This document shows, one piece after another, positions 34,437 through 43,065 of a stretch of DNA of 64,000 nucleotides. Each line of letters begins with the position of its first letter. Position 1 is the stretch's first letter. This stretch comes from DASSLY01 sp035689185 (GTDB taxonomy: Bacteria > Actinomycetota > Actinomycetes > Actinomycetales > Dermatophilaceae), in NCBI GenBank assembly GCA_035689185.1, contig DASSLY010000021.1:29647-93646 (forward strand), read 5' to 3'. Made by a program: the position numbers and the translations under genes. The notes under the pieces were generated by a model that made no database searches, was not told the origin of the DNA, and saw only the letters and a list, made by a program, of their open reading frames with translations.

Positions 34437-35797
34437 CGCAGGCGCCAGCCACGCAACAGCAGACGGTGACTCCGGCCCAGGCGCGCGCCACCGGCATCCC
34501 CGCCGGCCTGACCACGGCGGCGGCGCCTCCGCCGCCGACCATCAAGGCCCGCACCAGCCGTGCCGCCGGGACCGTGCAGCGAGCCTTGGCCGGCACGCCC
34601 GGCCGGTTGCGGCTCGCCGCGGTGGCCAGCGTGCTCGCCTCGCTCGCCTTCGGCTTGGTCGCCGGCCTGGTGTTCCGCAACGTGGACGCGGGTCTCGGCT
34701 ACGCCGAGGCCAACGCCGCGCAGCTGATCCGGATCCAGGCGATCAACACCAACCTGATGCGCGCCGACGCCGCGGCGACCAACGCCTTCCTCGTCGGCGG
34801 GCTGGAGCCGGCCGCCGTCCGGGCCGACTACACCGCGGCCGTCGGCCAGGCCACGACCCTGATCGCCGAGGCGGCTCGGGCGCAACCGGCCGACGGGCGC
34901 GCCCTGGCGGCGCTGAACCAGACGCTGGTCAGCTACACCGGCCTGGTCGAGTCGGCCCGCGCCAACAACCGGCAGGGCCTGCCCGTGGGCGCGCAGTACC
35001 TGCGCATCGCCAGTGCCGACCTGCGGGCGCAGGCGCTGCCGCTGCTGTCGAACCTGCTGGAGGCCAACCAGGCGCGCACCACCGACGAGACCGGCGCGGC
35101 CGGCCGGCAGCAACTGTGGCTGGTCGCGGCGCTGCTGGCCTTCGTGGCGGTGGTGGTCATCAGCGCGGTGTGGCTGGCCCGGCGGACCAAGCGGGTCCTC
35201 AACCTGCCGCTGACCGTCGGCGCGGTGGCGGTGGTCGCCGTCGCGGTCGCCGGGTGGTCCCTGCTGAACTCGGTCTCGACCGCGGTCGCCACCGCCCAGC
35301 GGACCACCTACCAGCGGACGCTGGACGCGGCGCAGGCCCGGATCGCCGCCTTCGACGCCAAGTCGAACGAGAGCCTCACCCTCATCAACCGGGGTTCCGG
35401 CGCTGCCCAGGAGGCGGCGTGGAAGGCCCGCGCCGCCATCGCCCTCGCCGGCTCCCAGGCGGTGGACGACGGCACCCGCAGCACCCGCCTCGCGCCCGCC
35501 TGGCAGCGGTACGCCGAGGTGCACCGGCAGGTCCGCACGCTGGACGACGGCGGCGACTGGAACCGCGCGGTCACCCTGGCCACGACCGCGGCCGCCACTG
35601 GCGCCAACGCCGCCTTCGACGGCTACGACACCGCGTCCGGACAGGCCCTCACCGCCGCCGGACGCGAGTTCACCGCCAGCCTCGCCGACCAGCGCCGGCT
35701 GCTGCCGTTCCTCGGGTGGCTCGGCCTGCTCGCCGGCCTGGGGGCTGCGGTCGGCTCCTGGTATGGCGTCTCGCTGCGGCTGGAGGAGTACCGGTGA
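34433..35797 (+). CDS. GlnX-like membrane sensor protein
   Basis: A 454-aa membrane protein with helices at about 61-81, 228-248, 259-280 and 424-446, giving two extracytoplasmic helical domains (82-227 and 281-423) like paired four-helix sensor bundles. Position directly upstream of glnH and pknG matches mycobacterial GlnX, which relays the amino-acid-bound state of GlnH to PknG. The N-terminal 60 residues are disordered and cytoplasmic. GTG start overlaps the preceding stop. Identification rests mainly on topology and gene order. Confidence 0.8.
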   Translation: MTQAPATQQQTVTPAQARATGIPAGLTTAAAPPPPTIKARTSRAAGTVQRALAGTPGRLRLAAVASVLASLAFGLVAGLVFRNVDAGLGYAEANAAQLIRIQAINTNLMRADAAATNAFLVGGLEPAAVRADYTAAVGQATTLIAEAARAQPADGRALAALNQTLVSYTGLVESARANNRQGLPVGAQYLRIASADLRAQALPLLSNLLEANQARTTDETGAAGRQQLWLVAALLAFVAVVVISAVWLARRTKRVLNLPLTVGAVAVVAVAVAGWSLLNSVSTAVATAQRTTYQRTLDAAQARIAAFDAKSNESLTLINRGSGAAQEAAWKARAAIALAGSQAVDDGTRSTRLAPAWQRYAEVHRQVRTLDDGGDWNRAVTLATTAAATGANAAFDGYDTASGQALTAAGREFTASLADQRRLLPFLGWLGLLAGLGAAVGSWYGVSLRLEEYR

Positions 35798-36756
35798 GAA
35801 CGCGGCTGGTCGCCGCTGCAGCTTCCCTGGCTGCGCTGCTGGCCGGCTGCTCCAGCGGCGGGGTGTACCCGGCCACCCCGCTGCCGGCCTCGTCCACGCC
35901 CGCGCCGACGACCTCGACCACGACCGGGGCGGCTCCCGCGTGCGCCAACCCGACGGCGTCATACCAGCCGGACGGACTGCCCGGACCCGGCGACCTTCCG
36001 GCCGGCAGCTACATGCAGGCGATCCGAGCGCGCGGCCGGCTCATCGCGGGCGTGTCCGCCGACACGCTGCAGCTCGGCGCCCGCAACCCGCTCACCGGCC
36101 AGATCGAGGGCTTCGACATCGACATGCTGCGGCTGGTCGCCGACGCCATCTTCGGCGACCCGAGCCGGATCGAGCTGCGCGTCATCACCGCCGCGGACCG
36201 GATCCCCGTGCTGGCCAACGGGACGGTCGACATCGTGGCCCGCAACTTCAGCATCACCTGCGCCCGGTGGCAGCAGATCGCGTTCTCCGCCGAGTACTAC
36301 CGGTCCGGGCAGAAGGTGCTCGTCCCGCTCGGGTCCCGCGCGCAGACCCTGTCCGACCTCAAGGACAAGCGGGTGTGCGCGCCGGCCGGCTCCACCAGCC
36401 TGGCCAAGATCGGCGACTTCGCGGGGGTCATCCCGGTCGCGGCGGCCACCCACACCGGCTGCCTGGTGCTGCTGCAGCAAGGCCAGATCGACGCGATCAC
36501 CGGCGACGACACGGTTTTGGCCGGCCTGTCGGCGCAGGACCCCTACGCCAAGGTGACCGCGGCCAAGGCGTTCACCGTCGAGCCGTACGGCCTGGGCATC
36601 GCCAATTCGCACCCGGAGTTCGTCCGGTTCGTCAACGCGGTGCTCGAGCGGGCCAAGCGGGACGGCACCTGGACCAGGGCGTACAACACCTGGCTGGCGG
36701 GCGCTCTCGGCCCCGCGCCGGCCCCCCCGGCCGCGGTCTACGGGCGCACCCCGTGA
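35794..36756 (+). CDS. glnH: GlnH-like amino-acid-binding lipoprotein
   Basis: A 320-aa extracytoplasmic solute-binding protein (family 3). Lipobox LLAGC gives Cys19 after cleavage of a short signal; a Thr/Ser linker follows. The binding domain has LIAGVSADTLQLGARNPLTG, GFDIDMLRLVADAIFGD and a hinge region with QGQIDAITGDD, as in glutamine/glutamate/aspartate-binding proteins. In mycobacteria the homologous GlnH senses Asp/Glu rather than feeding a transporter; the lack of an ABC permease here fits that role. Overlaps both neighbours by 4 bp. Confidence 0.88.
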   Translation: MRTRLVAAAASLAALLAGCSSGGVYPATPLPASSTPAPTTSTTTGAAPACANPTASYQPDGLPGPGDLPAGSYMQAIRARGRLIAGVSADTLQLGARNPLTGQIEGFDIDMLRLVADAIFGDPSRIELRVITAADRIPVLANGTVDIVARNFSITCARWQQIAFSAEYYRSGQKVLVPLGSRAQTLSDLKDKRVCAPAGSTSLAKIGDFAGVIPVAAATHTGCLVLLQQGQIDAITGDDTVLAGLSAQDPYAKVTAAKAFTVEPYGLGIANSHPEFVRFVNAVLERAKRDGTWTRAYNTWLAGALGPAPAPPAAVYGRTP

Positions 36757-37943
36757 GCCTGCTGACCCCGGCGAAGGCGACCGCGCCGGAGGCGCCCGGC
36801 CGGCTCGGCGTCGCGCTCCAGCCGGCCCAGCTGTTGCGCTACCTCGAAGCGCTGGGCCGCTGGCGGGACCAGCGCCGGGCGGAGCTGGACCGGCTCGACC
36901 AGGCCGCCCAGGCGGCGACACCGGCCAATGCCAGCGGCGACCAGCTCACCGCCGACATCCTGCTGTCGATGGCGCTGTGGAAGGCCGTCGCCGACCGGCA
37001 CGACCTACTGCTCGCCAGCTGGGACTCCGGCCGGGTGGGCCCGGTCGAGCTGGAGCGGCTCTCCACCTTGGTCTGGGGCCGGCTCGACGCCACCCTGGAG
37101 CCGAACCTCGCGGCGCGGGCCGGCACGGTGGTGAACCAGGCGGGCGCCCTGTCGCTGTCCCTGCCCGAAGCCTGCCGCCTGTCCGACGCGCTGGCGGGGT
37201 CGCTGCGCGCGCGGCTGGGCATCGACGCCGACGCGGAGGACACCGCGCAACGGGTCCGGGAGCTGCGGGCGGCGGTCGAGCGGATCCGCGACCTCGTCGA
37301 CCGCGAGCCGGCCCGGTCCCGCGCCGCCGCCGCGGACACCTTGCAGCAGCTGGACCGGCGCGTCACCGACGTGACCGAGCGCGCCAGGCGTGGCGCGGAC
37401 GTGGGCGGCCTGCTCGGCCCGCTCGACGCCGACACCGCCCGCGCGGAGCGGGACCTCATCGTGGCGGCCGCGAACCGGGTCGACGCGGCCCGCGACATGG
37501 CGCTGGCCCGGGCCCAGCGCGGCGAGCTGCAGGCCCGTGGCTGCGCCGTCCGGGCCCTGGCGGCGCGCTGCGTCGCCGAGGTCGAGCCCGCGCCGCGGCT
37601 GGCCGTGCCGGACGTCGCGGCGCTCGGCCCGGTCCCCGACGACCCGGCCGCCCTCGGGTCCTACCTCACCCGCCTCGGCGCCGTGTCCCGGGCACTCGGC
37701 CAGGCCCAGACCGCATACCAGTCGGCGATCGACGAGCGCGACGAGCTCGCCGGGCGGCTGGAAGGGTATGCCGCGAAAGTGGCCGCCCAGGGGCAGCTGT
37801 CCACCGGCGCGCGCGGCGACCTGGACGAAATGCTCCGGCGCGCCCGCGCCGTCTTCGCCACCCGCCCGACGGACCTCTCTCGCGCGCGAGCCCTCGTCGC
37901 GGCATACCAGGCGTTCCTCACCGCCTCGGGAGGGCACCCATGA
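36753..37943 (+). CDS. Helical/coiled-coil protein between GlnH and PknG
   Basis: A 396-aa, almost fully helical, Ala/Arg/Leu-rich cytoplasmic protein without membrane segments or catalytic motifs. Long heptad-like stretches (for example 165-235) suggest coiled coil. It is coupled by GTGA to glnH and by ATGA to the kinase, so it is probably a structural or adaptor part of the sensing complex (inference). No family recognised; mycobacterial clusters lack an obvious counterpart. Confidence 0.75.
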   Translation: MSLLTPAKATAPEAPGRLGVALQPAQLLRYLEALGRWRDQRRAELDRLDQAAQAATPANASGDQLTADILLSMALWKAVADRHDLLLASWDSGRVGPVELERLSTLVWGRLDATLEPNLAARAGTVVNQAGALSLSLPEACRLSDALAGSLRARLGIDADAEDTAQRVRELRAAVERIRDLVDREPARSRAAAADTLQQLDRRVTDVTERARRGADVGGLLGPLDADTARAERDLIVAAANRVDAARDMALARAQRGELQARGCAVRALAARCVAEVEPAPRLAVPDVAALGPVPDDPAALGSYLTRLGAVSRALGQAQTAYQSAIDERDELAGRLEGYAAKVAAQGQLSTGARGDLDEMLRRARAVFATRPTDLSRARALVAAYQAFLTASGGHP

Positions 37944-40330
37944 CGGGCCAGCGCTGTACCCAGCCCGGCTGCACGGGCAGCATCGTCGACGGCTACTGCG
38001 ACGTCTGCGGCTCTCCCGCGGCCCCCGCCCCAGCCCCTGCGCCGGCCGCCCGGTGCATCCAGCCCGGCTGTCGCGGAACCTACGTCGACGGCTACTGCGA
38101 CGTCTGCGGCACCCCGGCACCTGACGGCGCCGCCTCGGCCAGGTCGGCCGCGACACCCGCGGTCGCATTATCCGACCCGCCGTCGGCGGCGGCGCGGCCG
38201 TCGGTGCGGTCCTCGGCGCCGCTGCCGGCCGGGGTGGACGCCTCACCGTCGACGCTGTCGCGCGCGTCCAACAGGTTGGCGTCCACCGCGCTCGGCTCGG
38301 CCCGGCTGGGTTCGACCGGCACCACGCGCCGGGTCGGCACCGGCTCGGCCCGGCTGCGCGGAGCTCGGCTCGGCGCAGGACTGACCACGGTGCCGCCGGT
38401 GCCGCCGGTCGACGCCGCCAAGGCGATGCTGACCGACCCGGTGGTCGCGGAGGACAAGCGGTTCTGCCCCAGCTGCGGTTCGCCGGTCGGCCGGTCCCGC
38501 GACGGCCAGCCCGGGCGGCTGGAGGGGTTCTGTCCCAAGTGCCGCAACCCTTACTCGTTCACCCCCAAGCTGCACCCGGGCGACCTGGTCGGCGGCCAGT
38601 ACGAAGTCGCCGGGGCGCTCGCCCACGGCGGTCTCGGCTGGATCTACCTGGCCCGGGACCACAACGTCTCCGACCGGTGGGTGGTGCTGAAGGGCCTGCT
38701 CAACTCCGGTGACGCCGACGCCCAGGCCGCGGCCATCGCCGAGCGCCAGTTCCTGGCCCAGGTCGAGCACCCGCTCATCGTGGAGATCTACAACTTCGTC
38801 CAGCACGACGGCGCCGGCTACATCGTGATGGAGTACGTCGGCGGCACCTCGCTGAAGGCCCTGCTGAAGGACCGGATGGCCGCGAACAACGGCCGCTACA
38901 ACCCCTTCCCGGTGGACCAGGCCATCGCCTTCATCGTCGAGGTGCTGCCCGCCTTCCAGTACCTGCACGACCTCAACCTCATCTACTGCGACTTCAAGCC
39001 GGACAACCTGATCCAGATCGGCGACGGGGTGAAGCTGATCGACATGGGCGGGGTCCGGCGGGCCGACGACGAGGACAGCGCGATCTACGGCACGGTCGGC
39101 TTCCAGGCTCCCGAGGTGGCCGCCGCCGGGCCCTCGGTCGCCTCGGACATCTACACGGTCGGGCGCACCCTGGCGGTCCTCACGATGGAGTTCCGCGGCT
39201 ACCAGAGCACGTATGTCGCGTCGTTGCCTCCGGTCGCCCAGACCCCGCTGTTCCAGCGGTACGACAGCTTCTACCGGCTGCTCGCCAAGGCCTGCGCGGC
39301 CGACCCGGCGGACCGGTTCGCCTCGGCCGACGAGATGCGCGTCCAGCTGATGGGCGTGCTGCGCGAGGTGGTGGCGGACAAGCCGGACGCTGGTGCGGCG
39401 ATCCACTCCACCTCCTCGCTGCTGTTCGACGTGCCCACGGTGGCCACCGACGAGCTGGCCTGGACCCACTTGCCGAGGCTGCGGGTCGACGAGACCGACC
39501 CGCAGGCCGGTTGGCTGCGCACGGTCAACATCGAGGACCCCAGGCAGCGCCTGCAGCAGCTGGCCGTGACCAGTGAGCGCACCGCCGAGGTGCTGCTCGC
39601 GATCGCCTGGGCCGCGTTGGAGGCGGGAGCGCACGACAAGGTGGAGCAGGCCGTGGCCGAGCTGCTGAGCAAGGACCCGTGGGAGTGGCGGGCGGTCTGG
39701 CTGTCCGGGCTTTCCGGTCTGGCGCGCGGCGACCACCAGGCAGCCCAGGCGGCGTTCAACGCCGTCTACGGGCAGGTCCCGGGCGAGCTGGGCCCGAAAC
39801 TGGCCCTGGCGATGGCGTGCGAGCAGTCGGGGGAGCTGGACGTGGCGGAGTCGCTCTACACGACCTGCGCCCGGACCGACGCGAACTACATCGCCCCGTC
39901 GGCGTTCGGGCTGGCCCGCATCCGGTCCGGCCGCGGTGACCTGGACGGCGCGGTGCAAGCGCTGGACCTGGTGCCGGCGACCTCGCGGGCGTTCACCCGG
40001 GCCCGTCGGCGCCGGGCCGGGCTGCTGGCGGACTCCGGCCGCGGGCTGACGGCCCTGTCCGAGGCCATGCGCAGCATCGAGTCGCTGATCATCGACCCGG
40101 TCGACCGGGCCCAGCTCTCGGTCGACGTGCTGCGCACCGCGCTGGGCGAGGTGCTCGCCACGGGGGCCCAGCCCGCGGTCCTCATCGCCGGCATCCCGGC
40201 AGCCGAGCCCGCGCTGCGGACCGGGCTCGAGGCGGCCTACCGCGAGCTGGCCCTGCGCACGCCGAAGCGGGAGGAGCGGGTCCGGCTGGTCGACAGCGCC
40301 AACCGGGTGCGCCCGTGGTCCATCCGATGA
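37940..40330 (+). CDS. pknG: PknG-type serine/threonine protein kinase
   Basis: A 796-aa soluble kinase with PknG architecture. Two N-terminal CX4C-X8-CX2C zinc ribbons (C6/C11/C20/C23 and C39/C44/C53/C56) and a disordered region come first. A rubredoxin-like Cys4 (C176/C179/C198/C201) precedes the kinase domain: G-loop AHGGLGWIYLARD, Lys about 251 in VVLK, catalytic YCDFKPDNLI and DMGG in place of DFG. A C-terminal TPR-like helical domain spans about 470-796. In mycobacteria PknG controls glutamate metabolism through an FHA protein; an FHA gene lies downstream here. The doubled N-terminal ribbon is notable. Confidence 0.92.
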   Translation: MTGQRCTQPGCTGSIVDGYCDVCGSPAAPAPAPAPAARCIQPGCRGTYVDGYCDVCGTPAPDGAASARSAATPAVALSDPPSAAARPSVRSSAPLPAGVDASPSTLSRASNRLASTALGSARLGSTGTTRRVGTGSARLRGARLGAGLTTVPPVPPVDAAKAMLTDPVVAEDKRFCPSCGSPVGRSRDGQPGRLEGFCPKCRNPYSFTPKLHPGDLVGGQYEVAGALAHGGLGWIYLARDHNVSDRWVVLKGLLNSGDADAQAAAIAERQFLAQVEHPLIVEIYNFVQHDGAGYIVMEYVGGTSLKALLKDRMAANNGRYNPFPVDQAIAFIVEVLPAFQYLHDLNLIYCDFKPDNLIQIGDGVKLIDMGGVRRADDEDSAIYGTVGFQAPEVAAAGPSVASDIYTVGRTLAVLTMEFRGYQSTYVASLPPVAQTPLFQRYDSFYRLLAKACAADPADRFASADEMRVQLMGVLREVVADKPDAGAAIHSTSSLLFDVPTVATDELAWTHLPRLRVDETDPQAGWLRTVNIEDPRQRLQQLAVTSERTAEVLLAIAWAALEAGAHDKVEQAVAELLSKDPWEWRAVWLSGLSGLARGDHQAAQAAFNAVYGQVPGELGPKLALAMACEQSGELDVAESLYTTCARTDANYIAPSAFGLARIRSGRGDLDGAVQALDLVPATSRAFTRARRRRAGLLADSGRGLTALSEAMRSIESLIIDPVDRAQLSVDVLRTALGEVLATGAQPAVLIAGIPAAEPALRTGLEAAYRELALRTPKREERVRLVDSANRVRPWSIR

Positions 40331-40500
40331 CCGACCCTGTCAGCGACCCAGTCAGCGAGCCCATGACCGACCCTGTCAGCGACCCCGTCAGCGAGCCGAT
40401 GACCGCCCCCGTCAGCGAACCGAGGACCGACCCGGTACGCAAGCCGATGACCGACCCTGTCAGCGTGCCTGTCAGCGTGCCGAGGACCGACCGGGTCACC
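40327..40500 (+). repeat. In-frame 12/36-bp repeats at the phosphatase N-terminus
   Basis: Units built from GACCCTGTCAGCGA-like 12-mers encode repeated DPVS/EPVS/EPMT tetrapeptides. The 18-mer beginning ATGACCGACCCTGTCAGC recurs at 40327, 40363 and 40447, with a variant at 40399, giving four in-frame ATG codons spaced 36 or 48 bp apart. Confidence 0.8.
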
Positions 40501-41715
40501 AGGTCCGGCGTGACCACGCCGACAGCACCCACCGAGTCGGTCTGTCCCTCCTGCGGGGCCGCGATCCGCGCCAGCGACTCGTTCTGCGAGTCATGCGGTG
40601 CCAGCCTGACCCCGACGGCGCCCGCCGAGGAGGCGATCGCGGACCCGGATGCGGCTCCGTTCATGTCCGCGCCGACGCGAGCACCAGGTCGCAACGATTC
40701 CGCCGGCACCGGCGACGGCACCGGCGACGGCACCGGCGACGCCACCGTCGACGCCACCCAGGCGTTGCCGGTCTCCCCGGACGGCTTCCCGGTGCCGACC
40801 ACCTGCGGCCAGTGCGGGGGCAGGTTCGCGGCGGACGGCTACTGCGAGCAGTGCGGGGCCCGCGCACCGAAGCCTCGCGACCACTTCACCGAGCGGCCCG
40901 CCCCCTGGGTCGGCGGCGCCTGCGACCGGGGTGTGCGTCATACCCGCAACGAGGACGCGATGGCGCTGGCGGCCCCGGCGGGGGACCAGCGCCGGGCGGT
41001 GCTCATCGTCTGCGACGGCGTCTCCAGCGCCGAGGACTCCGACGTGGCCAGCCTCGCCGCCGTCCGCGCCGCCCGTGACGTGCTCACCGCCAGCCAGGCC
41101 CGCGGGGTCGGCACCCCAGACGCCGTGGCCGCAGCGGTCACCAGCCGGCTGGTCGCCGCGGTGGACGCGGCCAACGCCGCGGTCGTCGACACGGCGCAGG
41201 CCGGTACCACGGCCAACCCGCCGTCGTGCACCTTCGCCGCGGCCGTGCTGGAGGGCGATCTTCTCCTCACCGGCTGCGTCGGGGACAGCCGGGCCTACTG
41301 GCTGCCGGACGACGGCGTCGCGGAGCAGCTGACGGTCGACGACTCGTGGGCGGCCCACCAGATGGCCGCCGGCGTGTCCCGGGAGCAGGCCGAAACCGGC
41401 CCGCGCGCGCACGCCATCACCCGCTGGCTCGGATCGGACGCGCCGGACCACACCCCGACCACCACCACGACCACGCTGACCGAGTCCGGCTGGGTGCTGG
41501 TGTGCTCGGACGGTCTGTGGAATTACTGCTCCAGCGCGGCCGACCTGGCCACGCTGGTGAGAACGACAGCGACCACCACCGGCAGCGACCCGGTGGCCCT
41601 CGCCGAGGCATTGGTCGACTGGGCCAATGAGCAAGGGGGTCAGGACAACATCACTGTGGCACTGGCGCGCATCGAGCCGCCGCTCCCCTCGCCTGACGCC
41701 CCGGACGTACCCTGA
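40327..41715 (+). CDS. PP2C-family protein phosphatase with zinc ribbons
   Basis: A 462-aa protein. Residues 1-60 are DPVS/EPMT repeats. Two zinc ribbons (CPSCGAAIRASDSFCESCG and CGQCGGRFAADGYCEQCG) flank a Gly/Asp/Thr linker. The C-terminal PP2C domain has RNEDAMAL, CDGVSSAEDSD, GDSRAYW, CSDGLWN and QDNITVAL, covering the metal-binding Asp positions. It should reverse phosphorylation by the adjacent PknG-type kinase. Its ATG overlaps the kinase stop; several in-frame ATGs in the repeat make the true start ambiguous. Confidence 0.9.
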   Translation: MTDPVSDPVSEPMTDPVSDPVSEPMTAPVSEPRTDPVRKPMTDPVSVPVSVPRTDRVTRSGVTTPTAPTESVCPSCGAAIRASDSFCESCGASLTPTAPAEEAIADPDAAPFMSAPTRAPGRNDSAGTGDGTGDGTGDATVDATQALPVSPDGFPVPTTCGQCGGRFAADGYCEQCGARAPKPRDHFTERPAPWVGGACDRGVRHTRNEDAMALAAPAGDQRRAVLIVCDGVSSAEDSDVASLAAVRAARDVLTASQARGVGTPDAVAAAVTSRLVAAVDAANAAVVDTAQAGTTANPPSCTFAAAVLEGDLLLTGCVGDSRAYWLPDDGVAEQLTVDDSWAAHQMAAGVSREQAETGPRAHAITRWLGSDAPDHTPTTTTTTLTESGWVLVCSDGLWNYCSSAADLATLVRTTATTTGSDPVALAEALVDWANEQGGQDNITVALARIEPPLPSPDAPDVP

Positions 41716-41775
41716 CACAAACCCCGCAGACGCACGCGGCACGGCATACCGGACATTGCAGGCGAGAGGACGCTG

Positions 41776-43065
41776 ATGGCCCAGTTCACCGCGCAGGTGT
41801 ACCAGAACGAGTTCCTGCCCGACGGCGGGACCGACGTGCACGCCATCGTGACCGTGACCTGCACCGACGCGGGCAGCGTCGGCGGAGGTGCTGCTGGCGA
41901 CGCGGCCGAGCTCATCATCATCGACACCTCAGGCTCGATGGGACCCCAGTTCGGCGAGGACAAGATCAGCGCGGCGAAACGCGGCGCAGCCGCCGCCCTT
42001 GACCAGGTCAACGACGGCGTGTGGTTCGCGGTCATCGCCGGAAACCACTTGGCGCAGCTGGCGTTTCCGAACACCGGCCGGCTCGCGCTCGCGCGGATGG
42101 ACGCCTCCACCCGCGCTGCTTCCAAGCAGGCGGTGCAGTCGCTGCGGGCCGACGGCGGCACGGCGATGGGCACCTGGCTGCGGCTGGCGGTGCAGCTGTT
42201 CGACACCCAGCCGGGGCTGGCGCGCAGGCACGCGATCCTGCTCACCGACGGGGAGAACCAGCACGAGACGCCGCAGCAGCTCACCGAGAACATCGAGTAC
42301 GCCCGAGGCCGGTTCGAGGCCGACTGTCGCGGCGTCGGCGCCGACTGGCAGGTCGCCGAGCTGCGTCGCATCTCCGACGCGCTGATGGGCACCATCGACG
42401 TGATTCCGAGCGCAGACCAGCTCGCCGGCGCCTTCGAGCGGCTGATGCGGGCCTCGATGGGGCGCGGTGTCGCCGCAGCCACGCTGCGGGTCTGGGCGCC
42501 GCAGGGAGCCCAGGTGCTTTTCGTCCGGCAGGTCGCCCCCACGGTGGAGGACATGACCTCGCGCCGGCAGGAGGTGAACGCCCTCACCGGCGGCTACCCG
42601 ACCGGATCCTGGGGCAACGAGTCCCGTGACTTCCACGTGGCAATCCGGTTGCCCGCCAAGGCGATCGGCCAGGAGCAGCTGGCCGCCCGGGTGCAGCTCG
42701 CCATCGGCGAGGAAGTGCGGGCTCAGGGCCTGGTGAAGGCGCAGTGGTCCGGCGACGACACCCTCACGGCGCGCATCAACCCCGAGGTCGCGCACTACAC
42801 CGGGCAGACCGAGCTGGCCGCGGCCATCCAGGACGGGTTGGCCGCGAAGGCCGCCGGCGACGAGGAAGCCGCCACGGCCAAGCTGGGCCGGGCGGTGCAG
42901 CTGGCCGCGCAGACCGGCAACGAGGAGGCGACCACCCGGCTGAAGAAGGTGGTCGAGATCGAGGATCCCGAGGCGGGCACGGTCCGGCTCAAGCGGGGCG
43001 TTGACAAGCTCGACGAGATGGCCCTGGACACCGCGTCGACCAAGACCACCCGGGTGAAGAAGTGA
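41776..43065 (+). CDS. VWA-domain protein
   Basis: A 429-aa cytoplasmic protein with a von Willebrand factor A domain (about 43-225). A complete MIDAS is seen: DTSGSMG (D50, S52, S54), a Thr in the GGTAMGTW segment and an Asp in LLTDGENQH. It therefore probably binds a metal-dependent partner, perhaps the TelA or AAA+ protein. The C-terminal part (230-429) contains a beta domain and a helical tail. AGAGGA precedes the ATG. It overlaps the FHA gene by 4 bp. Confidence 0.9.
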   Translation: MAQFTAQVYQNEFLPDGGTDVHAIVTVTCTDAGSVGGGAAGDAAELIIIDTSGSMGPQFGEDKISAAKRGAAAALDQVNDGVWFAVIAGNHLAQLAFPNTGRLALARMDASTRAASKQAVQSLRADGGTAMGTWLRLAVQLFDTQPGLARRHAILLTDGENQHETPQQLTENIEYARGRFEADCRGVGADWQVAELRRISDALMGTIDVIPSADQLAGAFERLMRASMGRGVAAATLRVWAPQGAQVLFVRQVAPTVEDMTSRRQEVNALTGGYPTGSWGNESRDFHVAIRLPAKAIGQEQLAARVQLAIGEEVRAQGLVKAQWSGDDTLTARINPEVAHYTGQTELAAAIQDGLAAKAAGDEEAATAKLGRAVQLAAQTGNEEATTRLKKVVEIEDPEAGTVRLKRGVDKLDEMALDTASTKTTRVKK

